Shown piece after piece: positions 36,772 through 45,694 of a DNA stretch of 64,000 bases (position 1 is the stretch's first letter; every line of letters begins with the position of its first letter). The DNA lies in the NCBI GenBank assembly GCA_002427885.1, contig DIZI01000033.1, forward strand, positions 1 to 64,000. The letters run 5' to 3'. This DNA comes from Paludibacter sp. UBA6032. GTDB lineage: Bacteria; Bacteroidota; Bacteroidia; Bacteroidales; Paludibacteraceae. The translations under genes and the position numbers were made by a program. The notes beneath the pieces were generated by a model. That model searched no databases, had not been told where the DNA came from, and was given only the letters and a program-made list of their open reading frames with translations.

Positions 36772-37821
36772 ATGAACAATTTACAAAAATACATCTACCG
36801 GCAATTCAAAAAGAATGAAACCGCAATTCATGAACTGAATTACCTGTTTTGGGAATGTACTTCGCGTTGCAATCTCAGCTGTTTGCATTGCGGAAGTGAT
36901 TGTTCAAAAGATACTTCATTTCCCGACATGCCTTTGGACGATTTTCTGAAAGCCATTGACACCATTTCATCACCTGCAAAAAATTTCACCGTTGTTTTAA
37001 CGGGTGGTGAACCACTGATGCGAAATGACATTGAAATAATTGGTCGCGAAATCCGCAAACGAGGAATGCGTTGGAGCATGGTAACGAACGGTTATTTATA
37101 TACTGCCGAAAAACATAACGCGTTGCTCAATGCCGGATTAGGTGCACTTACCATAAGTTTGGATGGACTGGAAAAATCGCATAATTGGATACGAAATTCG
37201 AAACACGGTTTTTCAAAAACAGATAGAGCGATTGATTTAGCAGCGAGTTCAGCCCGCCTGAATTTCGATGTGGTAACCTGTGTCAATCAACGAAATTTCG
37301 AAGAACTGGATGCCGTTTACAATTATTTAAAAACGAAACAAGTAAAAACCTGGCGATTGTTCACCATCGTTCCCATTGGAAGGGCAAAGAATAATCCAGA
37401 ATTACTTTTAGACAACTTTCAGTTTAAAGGACTTATGGACTTTATCGTTGAAAAACGAAAACTGAAAGAAATGGATGTAAAATTCAGTTGCGAGGGTTAT
37501 GTCGGAGATTATGAGACGAAAGTCAGGGATGGAGCTTTCTTTTGTCGTGCAGGAATCAATATTGGTTCAATTCTGATTGATGGCGCTATTTCGGCCTGCC
37601 CAAATATCGATCGAAATTTTTCACAAGGCAATATTTATTCAGATAATTTCTATAAGACCTGGCAAACCAAATACCAGGCATTCCGGAACCGGAACTGGAC
37701 AAAAACCGGACAATGTGAGAAATGTGACGAGTATAAAAACTGTCAGGGAAATGGGATGCATCTATGGCACGGGAATAAAGAAAATGTGCTGGCATGTCAC
37801 AATAGCAAGATATTGAGGTAA
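36772..37821 (+). CDS. Radical SAM/SPASM enzyme of an rSAM/lipoprotein system
   Basis: 349 residues. The [4Fe-4S] cluster that cleaves S-adenosylmethionine is bound by Cys33, Cys37 and Cys40 (CNLSCLHC), with SAM-binding VLTGGEPL near 80-90. The C-terminal SPASM domain supplies auxiliary-cluster cysteines (CRAGINIG, SACPN, CEKCDEYKNC and a last Cys near LACHNS). SPASM enzymes usually modify ribosomally made peptides or proteins, and the lipoprotein gene immediately upstream is the obvious candidate. The chemistry is unknown. Confidence 0.9.
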   Translation: MNNLQKYIYRQFKKNETAIHELNYLFWECTSRCNLSCLHCGSDCSKDTSFPDMPLDDFLKAIDTISSPAKNFTVVLTGGEPLMRNDIEIIGREIRKRGMRWSMVTNGYLYTAEKHNALLNAGLGALTISLDGLEKSHNWIRNSKHGFSKTDRAIDLAASSARLNFDVVTCVNQRNFEELDAVYNYLKTKQVKTWRLFTIVPIGRAKNNPELLLDNFQFKGLMDFIVEKRKLKEMDVKFSCEGYVGDYETKVRDGAFFCRAGINIGSILIDGAISACPNIDRNFSQGNIYSDNFYKTWQTKYQAFRNRNWTKTGQCEKCDEYKNCQGNGMHLWHGNKENVLACHNSKILR

Positions 37822-37840
37822 TCAAACAAATAGATAATAA

Positions 37841-37880
37841 AATGCTCCCGAAAATTAATTCCGGGAGCATTATTATTTGG
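37841..37880. terminator. Bidirectional terminator
   Basis: AATGCTCCCG / CGGGAGCATT, a ten-pair stem with an 11-base loop, between the radical SAM gene and the converging acyl-CoA dehydrogenase gene; T-rich on both strands. Confidence 0.75.
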
Positions 37881-37892
37881 GCCGTAATCAGC

Positions 37893-39605
37893 TTATACTA
37901 CTTTGTAAACATCAACATTTTCAACATCGAATTTCTTGATAAATGCTGCATGACGACGAACTTCCACTTCTCCATAATTCAGATAAACTTCGGCAGATTT
38001 ACGATACAAATCTTCCGTATCACGTGAAGCGTCGATAATCAACAAATAGCTCATAACAATGTGTCCTGCCATTTCTACTAAACGACGTGCCTGAAAATCA
38101 AGGTATTCCTGATTTTTAATTTCATTGACACGAATAACTGCATTCTCAAATAAATTTGTCATGATCTGGAGGCGTTTACGGAATGATGTAAACTCGGGAT
38201 TAATCGGTTGAGCATCGTATTCGCGAATCATTTTCAGGTAATTCCCTGTGGTTACGTGACGTATTGCCGCCACAACCTGCAATTGCGAAGTTCCTTCATA
38301 AATAGTCATGATACGCGCATCACGGAACAATCGTTCACAGGTATAATCTTTCATAAATCCGGATCCACCATGAACCTGAATGGCATCATAAGCATTTTGG
38401 TTTGCATATTCACTGGAGAACATCTTTAGCATCGGAGTTAAAGCATCTGCCAGTTTTGAATATTCTTTGTAATCCGCTTTTTCTTCCGGAGTCAGTTTGC
38501 GTTCCGCCTCAATGGATTCATATATTTTATAAACATCTACAAAACGGGTCGTTTCATACAGCAATGCACGTGAAGCATCCAATTTTGCTTTAATAACAGA
38601 AACCATTTCGAAAACAGCAGGAAACTCAATAATAGCTTTTCCGAATTGACGTCGTTCACGGGCATATGACAAAGCTTCGTTATATGCTGATGACGAAAGT
38701 CCGACTGATTGAGCACCAATTCCCAAACGGGCACCGTTCATCAATGACATCACGTATTTTATCAAACCCATCCGGCGGGTTCCGACTAATTGAGCAGGTG
38801 TATTATTGAATACCAATTCGCAGGTTGGTGAACCTTTGATCCCTAATTTATTTTCGATACGACGAACTAAAACGGTATGGTCGTGTTTGTTATCGGCAAC
38901 AAAATATGACAAACCACGACCGTCTGAAGTTCCTTCTTCCGAACGGGCCAAAACAAGTTTAATCTGAGCATCACCATTGGTAATAAAACGTTTTACCCCG
39001 TTTAAATACCACATATTATCCTTTTCACTGAAAGTTGCTTTCAACTGAACAGCCTGTAAATCGGAACCTGCATCAGGTTCTGTCAGGTCCATCGAACAGG
39101 TTGCACCATCACAAACGCGGGGCAAATATTCATTCTTAATTTCATCGGAAGCAAATTCCGAAATCGTTTCCGCACAGTCCTGAAGTCCCCAGATATTGGC
39201 AAAACCGGCATCGGCACGCGCCACCATTTCACCTGACATAACATACACAATAAAGGGAAAATTCAAACCACCGTATTGACGTGGTAAAGTAAGTCCATAA
39301 ACGCCGGCTTGAGTCAGTGCTTCGTGATTTTCCTGTGTACCACGGGCATAGATAACACGGCTATTTTCAACTTGTGGCCCTTCATGGTCAACACTTTCGG
39401 CATTGGGTGCAATAATATCACCACAAATACCTCCAATAATTTCGAGAACTTTTTCGTAATTGTCAATGGCATCTTCGAAATCGCGTGATGCATAATCAAA
39501 TTTATCTTTTTCAGCAAAATTGCGCTCCTTGAGGGCAACTATTTTCTTCATCAAAGGATGCGAAAGCTGGAATTTAATGGCAGGATTATCGTTATAAAAG
39601 TTCAT
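37893..39605 (-). CDS. Acyl-CoA dehydrogenase
   Basis: 570 residues, longer than the usual 380-390 because of N- and C-terminal extensions. Core motifs: MDLTEPDAGSDLQAVQL (FAD/substrate), YERRQFG-type element YARERRQFGK, and IQVHGGSGFMKDYTCERLFRD near the end of the core. It passes electrons to the ETF encoded immediately upstream (one base between the genes). Acyl chain specificity cannot be read from the sequence. Confidence 0.93.
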   Translation of the reverse strand: MNFYNDNPAIKFQLSHPLMKKIVALKERNFAEKDKFDYASRDFEDAIDNYEKVLEIIGGICGDIIAPNAESVDHEGPQVENSRVIYARGTQENHEALTQAGVYGLTLPRQYGGLNFPFIVYVMSGEMVARADAGFANIWGLQDCAETISEFASDEIKNEYLPRVCDGATCSMDLTEPDAGSDLQAVQLKATFSEKDNMWYLNGVKRFITNGDAQIKLVLARSEEGTSDGRGLSYFVADNKHDHTVLVRRIENKLGIKGSPTCELVFNNTPAQLVGTRRMGLIKYVMSLMNGARLGIGAQSVGLSSSAYNEALSYARERRQFGKAIIEFPAVFEMVSVIKAKLDASRALLYETTRFVDVYKIYESIEAERKLTPEEKADYKEYSKLADALTPMLKMFSSEYANQNAYDAIQVHGGSGFMKDYTCERLFRDARIMTIYEGTSQLQVVAAIRHVTTGNYLKMIREYDAQPINPEFTSFRKRLQIMTNLFENAVIRVNEIKNQEYLDFQARRLVEMAGHIVMSYLLIIDASRDTEDLYRKSAEVYLNYGEVEVRRHAAFIKKFDVENVDVYKVV

Positions 39606-39606
39606 G

Positions 39607-40626
39607 TTACTTCGAGTTTTTTTTGTAATACTTAATCATTTTAGGAAGAACTTCTTCAATCGTTCCTGTAATTACATAATCTGCAATGGCATTTATAGGT
39701 GCTTTCGGATCATTGTTAATCGCAATAATCATAGCACTTTCCTGCATCCCGGCAATGTGTTGAATTTGTCCTGAAATCCCGCACGCAATATATAATTTAG
39801 GACGAACCGTTGTTCCTGTCTGACCAATCTGGCGCTCATGTTCAGCAAAACCGGCATCAACAGCCGCACGTGAAGCTCCCACTTCCCCACCTAAGGTAGC
39901 GGCAAGTTCATGAAGTAATTTAAAGTTATCGGCACTTCCGACACCGTAACCTCCCGAAACGATAATCGGTGAGCCCTTAATATTTAGTTTCGATTTTTCC
40001 ATGTGACGTTCAATCACTTCCACCACAAAATCGGTATCGGCGACATATTTTGAAACGTCCATTTTGATTGTTTTACCAACAAATTTAGCGTCTTTGATTT
40101 CCTTTTTCATTACACCTTCGCGTACAGTTGCCATTTGTGGACGGCAATCAGGATTGACAATGGTTGCAACAATGTTGCCTCCAAATGCAGGACGAATCTG
40201 ATAAAGCAAATTCTCATATACTTTTCCTGCTTTTTTATCTTCATATGTTCCAATTTCCAATGAAGTACAATCGGCAGTTAAACCGCTAAACAATGCTGAA
40301 GAAACACGTGGACCTAAATCGCGACCGATAGATGTTGCTCCCATCAGCGCAATTTGAGGTTTTTCTTCCTTAAAAAGATTGACCAACAAAGAAGTGTGTG
40401 GCATTGAAGTGTATGGAAAAAGTCTTTTATCATCGGCCAGATAAAGAACATCCACACCATAAGGAAAAACCTGTGCTCCGATTCCATCCAGTTTCGATCC
40501 TGCAGCCACAGCTTCAAGTTTACAATTCAATTGCTTTGCCAGGCTACGACCCTTGGTTAACAATTCCAGACTGACATCGCCAACAATGCCATCCTCAATT
40601 TCAAGATATACAAATATATTGTTCAT
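39607..40626 (-). CDS. etfA: Electron transfer flavoprotein alpha subunit
   Basis: 339 residues. N-terminal ETF domain, then the FAD-binding C-terminal domain with IIVSGGYGVGSADNF, GFAEHERQIGQTGTTVRPKLYIACGISGQIQH and AINNDPKAPI. It pairs with EtfB, six bases upstream, and hands electrons from acyl-CoA dehydrogenase to a membrane acceptor or, in some anaerobes, takes part in electron bifurcation. Confidence 0.95.
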   Translation of the reverse strand: MNNIFVYLEIEDGIVGDVSLELLTKGRSLAKQLNCKLEAVAAGSKLDGIGAQVFPYGVDVLYLADDKRLFPYTSMPHTSLLVNLFKEEKPQIALMGATSIGRDLGPRVSSALFSGLTADCTSLEIGTYEDKKAGKVYENLLYQIRPAFGGNIVATIVNPDCRPQMATVREGVMKKEIKDAKFVGKTIKMDVSKYVADTDFVVEVIERHMEKSKLNIKGSPIIVSGGYGVGSADNFKLLHELAATLGGEVGASRAAVDAGFAEHERQIGQTGTTVRPKLYIACGISGQIQHIAGMQESAMIIAINNDPKAPINAIADYVITGTIEEVLPKMIKYYKKNSK

Positions 40627-40632
40627 GGTAAA

Positions 40633-41505
40633 TTATCCTATCGTATGGTTAGCAATTAATTCTTTGATCAAATCTTCGACCTCAACATCGGATGCAGTTA
40701 AACGTTTGCTTTCTTTAGCGGTAAACACTACATTTTCAATTTGTTTTACCTTGGTAGGTGATCCGCTGAGTCCCAACCACTGAATATCATGCTCAATATC
40801 GTTCACTCCCCATTCGGTTATATTTAAATACGGACGCGCATCGTAAAAATCGGTATAATCGTCACCTTTTTCCTGTTTTTCGGTAGGTGTGGCGGCACGT
40901 TTATACTTCATGGTCAGTTTCGCATGGCGTGGACGGCATTCGGGAGCTGAACCATTGACTGTGATAACCATTGGCAGTGAACCTTTTACTATTTCAACCC
41001 CACGTTCCAAACGGCGCTTAACAGTGATTTTCTTATCTTTTAAATCCAAAATTTCTTCGGCATAAGTAATCTGTGGCAAACCCAATTTTTCAGCAACCTG
41101 AGGACCAACCTGCGCCGTGTCACCATCGATAGCCTGACGACCGCAAAGAATCAGATCAATTTTACCCATTTTACGAATGGCACAAGCCAATGCATATGAT
41201 GTGGCCAGTGTATCTGAACCAGCAAACTCTCGTCCGCTTAATAAATAACCACCGTCTGCACCACGATACATACTCTCCCGAATAATTTCGGCAGCACGGG
41301 CCGGTCCCATAGTCAAGATATGAACCGTTGCGCCTTTAATTTTACTTTTCAAGCGAAGTGCTTGTTCCAACGCGTTTAAATCTTCCGGATTGTAAATAGC
41401 TGCCAGTGCAGCACGATTTACAGTTCCATCAGCTTTCATCGCGTCTTTACCTACATTACGGGTGTCGGGCACTTGCTTTGCAAGAACTACAATGTTAAAA
41501 CTCAT
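40633..41505 (-). CDS. etfB: Electron transfer flavoprotein beta subunit
   Basis: 290 residues. VLAKQVPDTRNVG at the N-terminus, NPEDLNALEQALRLK, and LILCGRQAIDGDTAQVGPQVAE (nucleotide binding) are typical of EtfB. First gene of the etfB-etfA-acyl-CoA dehydrogenase operon, with a clear promoter 110-145 bases upstream. Confidence 0.95.
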   Translation of the reverse strand: MSFNIVVLAKQVPDTRNVGKDAMKADGTVNRAALAAIYNPEDLNALEQALRLKSKIKGATVHILTMGPARAAEIIRESMYRGADGGYLLSGREFAGSDTLATSYALACAIRKMGKIDLILCGRQAIDGDTAQVGPQVAEKLGLPQITYAEEILDLKDKKITVKRRLERGVEIVKGSLPMVITVNGSAPECRPRHAKLTMKYKRAATPTEKQEKGDDYTDFYDARPYLNITEWGVNDIEHDIQWLGLSGSPTKVKQIENVVFTAKESKRLTASDVEVEDLIKELIANHTIG

Positions 41506-41619
41506 TTTGTTGTCTATAATTAATGTATTGATTGAATTTTTTCAACTGAAAAAATATTTATTTTTGCTACAACGATTAGTCTTTTTTTCTTAATAATCTG
41601 CCCTTAAAAATTGACCCCG

Positions 41620-41649
41620 CAAAAATAGCAGTTTTTATTTAAGTAGCAA
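41620..41649 (-). promoter_or_regulatory. Promoter of the etfBA operon
   Basis: Minus strand TTG (41649-41647), 19 bases, TATTTTTG (41627-41620). Full match to the phylum's promoter form, leaving a leader of about 110 bases. Confidence 0.75.
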
Positions 41650-41700
41650 CAGGTTTATGCACAAAAAACCAAAAATGTGCAGAATTCTATACGTTAAGAC

Positions 41701-41736
41701 AAAAAAAAACGTGAGACTTTTCACAAGGTCTCACGT
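41701..41736 (-). terminator. Rho-independent terminator without a gene in front
   Basis: Minus strand ACGTGAGAC-loop-GTCTCACGT followed by nine T. It lies upstream of the etfB promoter and no protein gene on this strand feeds into it, so it probably ends a small RNA. Confidence 0.8.
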
Positions 41737-41789
41737 CTAAATAGGTATTAGTTTTTTAAGGTATAAAAAAGATTGTGTTGTTTAGTTAA
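41701..41789 (-). ncRNA. Candidate small RNA
   Basis: An orphan terminator (41701-41736) is preceded at the right distance by TTG (41825-41823), 20 bases, TTTATTTG (41802-41795), a one-mismatch -7 box. The predicted transcript is about 85-90 bases, with an unstructured AU-rich 5' part and a terminator hairpin, the usual shape of a trans-acting small RNA. No protein of useful length fits. Inferred, not known. Confidence 0.4.
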
Positions 41790-42059
41790 CGATGCAAATA
41801 AACGGCTTAAAATAGAGTTGCACAAGCCCAAATTTATGTTTTACAACCTGTTTTTGAACATGATTTGATATTTAGCATATTATTTTCAACCAAAATACAG
41901 GCCTATTTTACTAATATAATGCCGATTAAGTCCATCCAAAATAAAATTTGAAAATTATTTATTTCTTCAGGCAAAATCAACAAAATATTCATCCAGAACA
42001 GAACATTTAACAATAATCAATATTCCAAACCATGAAAAAATCTTTAATATTATATCGTA

Positions 42060-42090
42060 TTGCCATAAACAATAGAATGACTTATCTTTG
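42060..42090 (+). promoter_or_regulatory. Promoter of the DUF5020 gene
   Basis: TTG at 42060-42062, 20 bases, TATCTTTG at 42083-42090, 34 bases before the ATG. Full match. Confidence 0.75.
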
Positions 42091-42123
42091 CAGACAACTA
42101 ATATATCAAAAAAATAACGCAGA

Positions 42124-42810
42124 ATGAACAAAAAATTACTCTTAGCAGGATTACTATTTCCATTGACAACAATGGCTCAGAATTTACAGGTTCTTTACGA
42201 CTTTGGGAATGACCGTAATTATGTAACTACCACGTTGGAAATGTTTAAACCGGATAAGTGGGGTGATACATTTTTCTTTGTAGATTATTACTATGACTTC
42301 GGTCCTGAAAAACATCCATCCGGAACCTATATGGAAATTGCACGTAATCTCAAATTCTGGGATGGACCAATAAGTGCTCATGTTGAATACAACGGTGGTT
42401 TAGGCACATTCCCTACTCCAACAGGTCAGGGAGCATTTCCAATTAATAATGCATGGTTGCTCGGAGTTGATTATGGATTTCATAATGCTGATTTTTCAAA
42501 AACATTGAACCTACAGGCGATGTATAAACATATCGTAGGGAAACAGGAATCAGCACAATTTACAGCCGTTTGGGGTCTTCATTTTTTCAATCGGAAAGTC
42601 AGTTTCACCGGTTTTGCCGATTTCTGGTTCGAAAACAACTCAAATTCAAATGGTTCAACTAGCAGTACAGTTTTCGTTACTCAACCGCAACTCTGGTATA
42701 ATTTCACCGAACATCTTTCTGCCGGGACAGAAGTAGAACTTGCAAACAATTTTGCTTCTACAGAAGGTTTTTACGTACGACCAAGATTAGCTGTTAAATG
42801 GAATTTTTAA
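42124..42810 (+). CDS. DUF5020 family outer-membrane protein
   Basis: 228 residues with a signal peptide (about 1-18, ending TTMAQ). The mature protein is a run of short amphipathic beta strands with aromatic belts (WGDTFFFVDYYYDFG; VRPRLAVKWNF at the end), a small outer-membrane barrel resembling the Tsx nucleoside channel group. The C-terminal Phe fits recognition by the Bam complex. Possible nucleoside or small-solute porin; the substrate is not known. Confidence 0.85.
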   Translation: MNKKLLLAGLLFPLTTMAQNLQVLYDFGNDRNYVTTTLEMFKPDKWGDTFFFVDYYYDFGPEKHPSGTYMEIARNLKFWDGPISAHVEYNGGLGTFPTPTGQGAFPINNAWLLGVDYGFHNADFSKTLNLQAMYKHIVGKQESAQFTAVWGLHFFNRKVSFTGFADFWFENNSNSNGSTSSTVFVTQPQLWYNFTEHLSAGTEVELANNFASTEGFYVRPRLAVKWNF

Positions 42811-42881
42811 ACTGCTTGGTTTGATAGTTCAGTTCATTTTCTAAAGCTAAAAGGTAAAACCTGCTAAAGCAAAAAATACAA

Positions 42882-43406
42882 ATGGAATTTCAATTAAAAG
42901 ATTGTACGGAAAAACAATTGCCGGAAATACTGGCAATTTTTAATGAAGCAATACTAAACTCAACGGCATTGTACGATTACAAACCACGAACTCTCGATAT
43001 GATGTATTCGTGGTATGCAGACAAGCAAAAAGGGAATTATCCGGTAATAGGGGCTTTCGATCAAGAGGGTACTTTGCTGGGATTTATGTCCTACGGCGTA
43101 TTTCGTGTACGTCCGGCCTATAAATATACGATAGAACACTCCGTTTATGTTCGTTCCGACATGAGAGGTCAGGGAATCGGAAAAGTGCTGCTCAAAGAGA
43201 TTATAAAAAAAGCGGAAGAGCAAAATTATCATGTACTGATTGGTGGAATTGATGCTTCAAATTCGGCAAGTATTCAACTACATGAGAAAGAAGGTTTTGT
43301 TTCATGCGGGTTGGTAAAACAAGCCGGCTATAAATTTGGGAAATGGCTGGACTTAGCCTTTTATCAATTAATTTTGAAAACTCCTGAGAACCCGGAAGAA
43401 GTCTAA
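42882..43406 (+). CDS. GNAT family N-acetyltransferase
   Basis: 174 residues. The acetyl-CoA binding motif A is seen as VRSDMRGQGIGKVLLKEII (about 90-108), followed by HVLIGGIDASNSASIQLHEKEGF. The pattern resembles the phosphinothricin/methionine sulfoximine acetyltransferase branch, which acetylates amino-acid analogues. The real substrate is unknown. It lies 71 bases after the DUF5020 gene. Confidence 0.9.
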   Translation: MEFQLKDCTEKQLPEILAIFNEAILNSTALYDYKPRTLDMMYSWYADKQKGNYPVIGAFDQEGTLLGFMSYGVFRVRPAYKYTIEHSVYVRSDMRGQGIGKVLLKEIIKKAEEQNYHVLIGGIDASNSASIQLHEKEGFVSCGLVKQAGYKFGKWLDLAFYQLILKTPENPEEV

Positions 43407-43450
43407 CAAAACAATGAAACCCAAGGCTAGATTAAAAAATTTCCGTTTGT

Positions 43451-44020
43451 TTATAAATTACATGTTTCTTCAATGATCTTTGGAAAATACTCGTATTCCA
43501 ACGCATGTACTTTATCTGCAATCATTTCAGCCGTATCGGTTTTCAGAACAGGGCATTTTGCCTGAAAAATAATGCTTCCTTCGTCATAATTTGAATTTAC
43601 AAAATGAATCGTAATGCCCGATTCATTATCACCGGATTCGGCTACAGCCTGATGTACACGTATCCCGTACATTCCTTTCCCACCATACTTTGGGAGTAGT
43701 GCCGGATGAATATTAATAATTTTTTGTGGAAAAGCATTGATTAGAGTTAACGGAATTTTGAGAAGAAAACCGGCCAATATAATATAATCGATTTTATGCT
43801 CTTTCAATAAGGTCAGAATTTTTTCTCCATCCAAAAAATCTTCCCTTGAAAATGTAAAGGATGGTATTTGAAGTTTTTTTGCTCTTTCATGCACAAAGGC
43901 ATCCGATTTATTGGAAAGAATGAGGGGAAATTCGAAAAGTGGATTTTCGGAGAAGAAATGAACGATATTCTCAGCATTAGAGCCGGATCCGGAAGCAAAA
44001 AGAGCTAGTTTTATTGACAT
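43451..44020 (-). CDS. purN: Phosphoribosylglycinamide formyltransferase
   Basis: 189 residues. ASGSGSNAENI at the start (phosphate binding), ILAGFLLKIP, and INIHPALLPKYGGKGMYG with the catalytic His; the catalytic Asp is in GSIIFQAKCPVLKTDTAEM or nearby. Uses 10-formyl-tetrahydrofolate to formylate GAR, the third step of purine synthesis. Divergent from acpP. Confidence 0.93.
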   Translation of the reverse strand: MSIKLALFASGSGSNAENIVHFFSENPLFEFPLILSNKSDAFVHERAKKLQIPSFTFSREDFLDGEKILTLLKEHKIDYIILAGFLLKIPLTLINAFPQKIINIHPALLPKYGGKGMYGIRVHQAVAESGDNESGITIHFVNSNYDEGSIIFQAKCPVLKTDTAEMIADKVHALEYEYFPKIIEETCNL

Positions 44021-44171
44021 CTCATTTTTTTAATTATTGCGCATAAATCAATTATTTGTGCAAAAAAACACTTTTTTTTCATCAAAAATGAGGTTATGTG
44101 GATAAATTTTGTTTCCTTTGCACCGCAAAATTATAAAAGAATTTCTATTTATAAACTTAAAAACAAAAATT

Positions 44172-44408
44172 ATGTCAGAAATTGAAGCTAAAGTAAAAGC
44201 GATTATCGTAGACAAATTAGGCGTAGAAGAGGCTGATGTTACAGCAGCAGCTAGTTTTACCAACGATCTTGGAGCTGATTCATTAGACACAGTAGAATTG
44301 ATTATGGAATTTGAAAAGGAATTCGGCATTTCTATTCCAGACGAACAAGCAGAAAAAATTACGACAGTAGGCGAAGCAATCGCTCACATCGAGGCTTTAC
44401 AAAAATAA
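44172..44408 (+). CDS. acpP: Acyl carrier protein
   Basis: 78 residues, acidic and helical. Ser37 in GADSLDTVEL carries the 4'-phosphopantetheine arm. The frame is open further upstream, but the Met at 44172 (MSEIEAKVKAI) is the family start; a TTCCTTTG promoter-like box lies about 55 bases upstream. Followed after 19 bases by fabF, the usual order acpP-fabF-rnc. Confidence 0.96.
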   Translation: MSEIEAKVKAIIVDKLGVEEADVTAAASFTNDLGADSLDTVELIMEFEKEFGISIPDEQAEKITTVGEAIAHIEALQK

Positions 44409-44427
44409 TTTTATTCCAAGGTAATTT

Positions 44428-45690
44428 ATGGAATTGAAAAGAGTTGTAGTAACAGGTTTAGGTGCAGTTACCCCTTTAGGATTAAACATCGCGGAAACGT
44501 GGGAAAATGTCCAAAATGGAGTAAGTGGAGCCGGACCTATTACTCATTTCGATGCTTCTAAATTTAAAACGAAATTTGCATGCCTGGTAAAAGACTTCGA
44601 TCCGTCGAAATATTTTGACAGAAAAGAAGTTCGCAAATTAGATATTTATGCGCAGTTTGCAATTGCAGCTGCTAAAGAAGCGGTCGAAAACTGTGGGGTG
44701 GATTTAGAGACTCTGGATAAAGACGAAGTGGGAGTTATATTTGCTGCCGGAATTGGCGGAATAAAAACATTTGAGGAAGAAGTTGCGTACTATTATACCA
44801 ATAAAGAACAAGGACCCAAATTCAATCCTTTTTTTATTCCTAAAATGATTGCAGATATTGCTGCCGGACAGATTTCCATCATGTATGGTTTCCGTGGTCC
44901 GAATTATTCAACTGCTTCGGCTTGCGCTTCATCTACAAATGCTATCATTGATGCCTTTACTCATATTCGTATGGGAAAAGCGAATATGATTCTGGCAGGT
45001 GGTGCAGAGGCTGCAATTACTGAAGCAGGTGTTGGTGGTTTTAATGCACTGACAGCTTTATCTACCAGGAACGATGATCCTACAGGTGCCTCCCGTCCGT
45101 TTAGTAAAAGTCGCGATGGCTTCGTTATGGGTGAAGGGGCAGGTTGTTTGATTCTGGAAGAATTAGAACATGCTAAAGCCCGTGGAGCTAATATACTTTG
45201 TGAAGTTGTTGGAGGTGGAATGTCAGCCGATGCATATCACATGACAGCAACACATCCCGATGGACTTGGTGCAATATTAGTGATGAACAGAGCATTGAAA
45301 GATGCCGGATTGAAGCCTGAAGATGTTGATTATATTAATGTTCACGGAACATCTACTCCAGTAGGAGATATCTCTGAAGCAAAAGCGATTAAAGAGGTGT
45401 TTGGTGAACATGCATACAAACTCAATATCAGCGCCACTAAATCCATGACCGGTCACTTATTAGGTGCTGCCGGTGCTGTTGAAGCTATTATTTCGGTTTT
45501 GTCAGTAGTAAATGACATTGTTCCACCTACCATTAATTTTACAGATGGAGATGAAGATCCTGACATTGATTATAAACTGAATTTCACTTTTAATAAGGCA
45601 CAAAAGCGCACTGTAAATGTGGCTTTGTCCAACACCTTCGGGTTTGGTGGACATAACGCGAGTGTTATTATTAAAAAATATATCAAATAA
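44428..45690 (+). CDS. fabF: Beta-ketoacyl-ACP synthase II
   Basis: 420 residues. Thiolase fold with catalytic Cys in STASACASSTNAI, His in NVHGTSTPVGD, and Lys/His in ATKSMTGHLLGAAGA. Condenses malonyl-ACP with acyl-ACP in fatty acid elongation. The stop codon is followed within 24 bases by a strong hairpin that falls inside the next gene. Confidence 0.97.
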   Translation: MELKRVVVTGLGAVTPLGLNIAETWENVQNGVSGAGPITHFDASKFKTKFACLVKDFDPSKYFDRKEVRKLDIYAQFAIAAAKEAVENCGVDLETLDKDEVGVIFAAGIGGIKTFEEEVAYYYTNKEQGPKFNPFFIPKMIADIAAGQISIMYGFRGPNYSTASACASSTNAIIDAFTHIRMGKANMILAGGAEAAITEAGVGGFNALTALSTRNDDPTGASRPFSKSRDGFVMGEGAGCLILEELEHAKARGANILCEVVGGGMSADAYHMTATHPDGLGAILVMNRALKDAGLKPEDVDYINVHGTSTPVGDISEAKAIKEVFGEHAYKLNISATKSMTGHLLGAAGAVEAIISVLSVVNDIVPPTINFTDGDEDPDIDYKLNFTFNKAQKRTVNVALSNTFGFGGHNASVIIKKYIK

Positions 45691-45694
45691 GTTT

